From Paracoccaceae bacterium (GTDB lineage: Bacteria; Pseudomonadota; Alphaproteobacteria; Rhodobacterales; Rhodobacteraceae): DNA of 14,638 nucleotides. The notes below the pieces were generated by a model. The model searched no databases and had not been told where the DNA came from. It saw only the letters and a program-made list of their open reading frames with translations. The position numbers and the translations under genes are program-made. Location: contig SKMI01000205.1 of assembly GCA_007121115.1 (NCBI GenBank), positions 1 to 14,638 of the forward strand. Reading direction: 5' to 3'. Positions 11,945 through 14,638 of this stretch are shown one piece after another (position 1 is the first letter of the stretch; each line of letters opens with the position of its first letter).

Positions 11945-14638
11945 ATGACCTTTCGGCCCCGTTTCCCGCGCACTCTGCCGCAATTTGCGGCGCAACACAC
12001 AGGTTACCGGGGGTCGGTGGCCGCCATGGCGCTGCTGGTCAGCGGGGCGCTGACCGGTGGCGCTGTCCGGGCCGAGATCGTCGCTGATGGCACCACGGCG
12101 ACCACGGTGCACGGCGCGGGCAATGTGACCGACGTGCGCACCGGCACCATCCGCGCCGATCACGGGGTCAACAGCTTTTCGCGCTTTTCCACTGGCGCGG
12201 GCACCGTCACCAACCTGCACGCGCCCGAGGGCACGCGCGGCACGGTCAATATCGTCAACGGTCCGCGCAGCCACATAGACGGGGTGGTGCAATCGGTCAC
12301 GGTAGGTGGTGCGGTCGGCGGCGACATGTATTTCGCCAACCCGCAAGGGGTGGTGATCGGCCCCTCGGGCGTGCTGCGGGGTGGGTCGGTCAACGTCACC
12401 ACGCCGACGCAGGCGATGATCGACCAGATGCTGGCGAACGGCGTCCCGGGCGGGCATGTGCAGCAACTGATCGACGGTGCGGCGCCGCTGGCGGTTGGGG
12501 GCGATATCGTCGTCGATGGCGGGATCGAGGCCGGATCGCGCCTGCGTCTGCGCGCGGGCGGGCAAGTGATCGTCGGCGGCGCGTTGTCCGTGGGCGAACG
12601 CGCGGGCCTGCTGGGCGCGGCGATGAACACCAGCGGTCTGCAGATCCACGGCGGCGGCGGCGTTCAGTTCCGTTCGGGCGCGCGTTTGCGTGCCCGCGAC
12701 GGGGATGCGGGTGGGCGGATGCGCGTCACCTCCGGGCGCGATATCACCGTGGAAAGTGACGCGCGGATCGAGGCCGAAGGCACCGGCGCGGGCGATGGCG
12801 GCAACATCTTCGTCATGGCCGACCGCAATGCGTGGTTGCAGCCCGATGCCGTGATCTCGGTCGCCGCTCTGGGCGAAGGCGACGGCGGGTTCGTCGAATT
12901 CTCGGCCCGTGACACGGTGCTGGCGCATGGCCGTCTGCATGCCTTTGCCGCCGGGGGCGGGCAGGGCGGCACCATCTACATCGACCCTGTCAACCTGGAA
13001 ATCACCAGCCAGGACACCGATGGCGCCGACCTGATCCTGCAGGCGGAAAACCGCATCACCATGCAGGATGCAACCATCACCACCGCGCGCGGCGAGGATA
13101 CAGCCGGGGACCTGACCTTGATCGCCCCGCATATCGAATTGCTGGGCGGCTCGGTGATCGACACCACTGCCGAAAACGCCGCCGGCAAGGTGACGGTCCA
13201 TGCGCGGCTTGATGACCGGCTGTCGGGTGCCGATGCGCTGGCCGATGCGTTGCAGAACGCCCTGCCGATTGCGCGCGTCAGCATCATGGCCGATGGCGCG
13301 GTGATCCGCGCGGGCGAGATCGACATCCGGGCCAATGTGTTCAAGCACAACATCATAGATCTGGAGGCCGCGGCCAGTTCCTTCGGCGCCGCGCTTTTCG
13401 GCCCCGATGGCAAGCTGCTGGCGGTGGATCAACTGGTCGACCTGTTCGACTCCATCGGCGAGGGCGCGCAGGGCTTTCTGGAAAAGCTGAACGTCGCCGA
13501 CTGGCCCGCATATCTCAAAGCCACGGCCGAGGTCTCGATCGTCGATTCGTATTTCACCGCGCGCGACGACCTGTCGATACGGGCCATGGCGGAAACCGAT
13601 ATCCGCATCACCCCCGAAGGCAAGCGGATCGCGTTTGCGCTGGGGATTTCGGACACGCAGGCGCATTTGTTCGTGCAGGACAGCGCGCTGGTGGCAGGCG
13701 GCAAGGTGACCGTGCGCTCCGAGGTCACCGAAACCCAGACCCTGCGCGCCAGTTCTGGTGTCACCGATGGCGATGCCAAGTTCAACGTGGCGCTGGCCGG
13801 GGGGTTCCGGCGTGCGCAGGCAACGACCGTCCTCAACGGCATCCGCCCGGATATCGCATACACCGACGAGGCGCGGAACGACCCCGGGACCCTGCTGCCC
13901 TGGAGCCCCGATCACGGGAACGACCCGCGCGAATACGCGATTGTCGAGGCGGGAAAGGCGGTCGAGGTTGCCGCCGACATCACCCGCTCGGTGGAGATCC
14001 TGTCGGACGCTGTGGTGGCGGCAGGGGCGCCGGGCGGCGCGTTGGTGCTGTCCTATGATGACAGCGAAACGCGGGTGAGTGTAGGCGGCGCAATTGTGTC
14101 CGAGGTTGCGAAGATCGACATTCGCGCGCAGACCGATGTGACCAAATACGCCACCCGCGCCCGCGTCAGTTCCGGCGATCAGGCCGTGCCGGGCCAGACC
14201 ACCGACGCCGACGGGCAGGCCGTCGATACCGACGATGCCGATGGCGCCGCGCCGCAACTGCTGGCCGCCGCCCTGACCGGCGCTGCGGCCGAATCCGATG
14301 CCACGGCCGATGCCGATGGCCAGAACGGGGTGCTGACCAACGCGGTCCAGAACGTGGCCCAGCCCGACGCCACGCCCGATGATTCGGAGGCACCCGAGGG
14401 CAACCGCTTCGCCGTCGCCATCAACATCGGGCTGCACAGCATCGAGAACGAGGTGATGCTTGGCGGGCTCGAGACCGTGGTGATCGATCCGATCACCGAG
14501 GCCGAATACGTCGCGGTCTCGCCGCACTTGAGCAGTGTGCGCGCCACTGACCCCGGTGTGGAGACTGACCCGGATACGCCGGATTTCAGCAAGATCGACC
14601 CCGAGGACGCGGGGCTGACCATCCGCGCGCGCACAAAC
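11945..14638 (+). CDS. Two-partner-secretion (TpsA) filamentous adhesin, 3'-truncated by window
   Basis: The frame is open for 898 codons from the ATG to the last base with no stop, so the gene continues beyond the window. It starts with a long signal region (hydrophobic 24-40, likely cleavage after VRA at 43). The filamentous-haemagglutinin N-terminal secretion domain follows: HGVNSFSRFST (73-83), NIVNG (102-106) and FANPQG (130-135), the counterpart of the NPNG motif that guides export through a TpsB outer-membrane pore. Beta-helix-like repeats with GDGG/GQGG turns lead to GGTIYIDP (341-348). Beyond lie a more helical stretch (about 499-530), repeated beta segments of the FALGI/FNVALAG/FAVAINIG type, and an Asp/Ala-rich linker (about 750-800) with DADG motifs that could bind calcium. 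The FxxPxG form recalls LktA-type adhesins. Expected role: attachment or biofilm. The TpsB partner is not in the window. Confidence 0.88.
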   Translation, partial: MTFRPRFPRTLPQFAAQHTGYRGSVAAMALLVSGALTGGAVRAEIVADGTTATTVHGAGNVTDVRTGTIRADHGVNSFSRFSTGAGTVTNLHAPEGTRGTVNIVNGPRSHIDGVVQSVTVGGAVGGDMYFANPQGVVIGPSGVLRGGSVNVTTPTQAMIDQMLANGVPGGHVQQLIDGAAPLAVGGDIVVDGGIEAGSRLRLRAGGQVIVGGALSVGERAGLLGAAMNTSGLQIHGGGGVQFRSGARLRARDGDAGGRMRVTSGRDITVESDARIEAEGTGAGDGGNIFVMADRNAWLQPDAVISVAALGEGDGGFVEFSARDTVLAHGRLHAFAAGGGQGGTIYIDPVNLEITSQDTDGADLILQAENRITMQDATITTARGEDTAGDLTLIAPHIELLGGSVIDTTAENAAGKVTVHARLDDRLSGADALADALQNALPIARVSIMADGAVIRAGEIDIRANVFKHNIIDLEAAASSFGAALFGPDGKLLAVDQLVDLFDSIGEGAQGFLEKLNVADWPAYLKATAEVSIVDSYFTARDDLSIRAMAETDIRITPEGKRIAFALGISDTQAHLFVQDSALVAGGKVTVRSEVTETQTLRASSGVTDGDAKFNVALAGGFRRAQATTVLNGIRPDIAYTDEARNDPGTLLPWSPDHGNDPREYAIVEAGKAVEVAADITRSVEILSDAVVAAGAPGGALVLSYDDSETRVSVGGAIVSEVAKIDIRAQTDVTKYATRARVSSGDQAVPGQTTDADGQAVDTDDADGAAPQLLAAALTGAAAESDATADADGQNGVLTNAVQNVAQPDATPDDSEAPEGNRFAVAINIGLHSIENEVMLGGLETVVIDPITEAEYVAVSPHLSSVRATDPGVETDPDTPDFSKIDPEDAGLTIRARTN

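Noticed and set aside
11804..14527. A 907-residue open frame on the minus strand across the adhesin region
   Set aside because: It is the antisense shadow of the adhesin gene. The plus frame from 11945 has a signal peptide, a TPS domain and a ribosome binding site, while the minus frame has His/Arg/Gly-rich low-complexity sequence without a recognisable domain. Long antisense frames are common in GC-rich genes.

Overview
The window is high-GC DNA (roughly two thirds G+C by eye) from an alphaproteobacterium, most likely of the order Rhodobacterales. The basis is the dnaX-ybaB-recR cluster, a SapC-family protein, an IalB-family secreted protein, a DinB polymerase with an N-terminal zinc ribbon, and structured intergenic repeats ending in a GAGTATTT...GGCAAGATGAAG tail. 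I could not run a search, so the assignment rests on recognition of protein families.

Layout. Bases 1-162 hold a G-quadruplex-prone G-run tract and the leader of the first gene. 163-2175 (+) is an M3 oligopeptidase. 2183-2306 is a structured repeat. 2344-3609 (+) is DNA polymerase IV. 3702-4565 (-) is an N-formylglutamate amidohydrolase-family enzyme with a good promoter of its own. 4740-4814 (+) is tRNA-Val(GAC), followed by its terminator, rpmJ (L36) and another terminator. 7936 down to 5080 (-) is the dnaX-ybaB-recR operon. 8214-8981 (+) is a SapC-family protein, followed by a 14-bp triplication and a second copy of the structured repeat. 9181-10929 (-) is a PAS/LuxR-HTH/alpha-beta hydrolase fusion. 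A gene-poor divergent region of about 370-440 bp comes next. 11370-11939 (+) is an IalB-family secreted protein with a TTG start. 11945 to the window end (+) is a large two-partner-secretion adhesin that runs off the edge.

How the genes work together. The left two thirds is mainly housekeeping: peptide turnover, translesion synthesis, translation, replication and recombinational repair. The right third looks like a surface module. A small secreted IalB-like protein and a filamentous-haemagglutinin-type exoprotein are tightly coupled, with the exoprotein's ribosome binding site inside the end of the ialB-like gene. Divergent to them is a regulator whose hydrolase domain keeps its fold signatures but has Met and Gln where the catalytic Ser and His should be. 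My leading hypothesis is that this pseudohydrolase senses a ligand and controls the adhesin operon.

Two small-scale patterns also stand out. At the 3' ends of sapC and ybaB, unrelated sequences are repeated three times with a 14-bp period, each unit carrying a TGA, so stops fall in all three frames. The two copies of the structured repeat keep three hairpins although the arm sequences differ.
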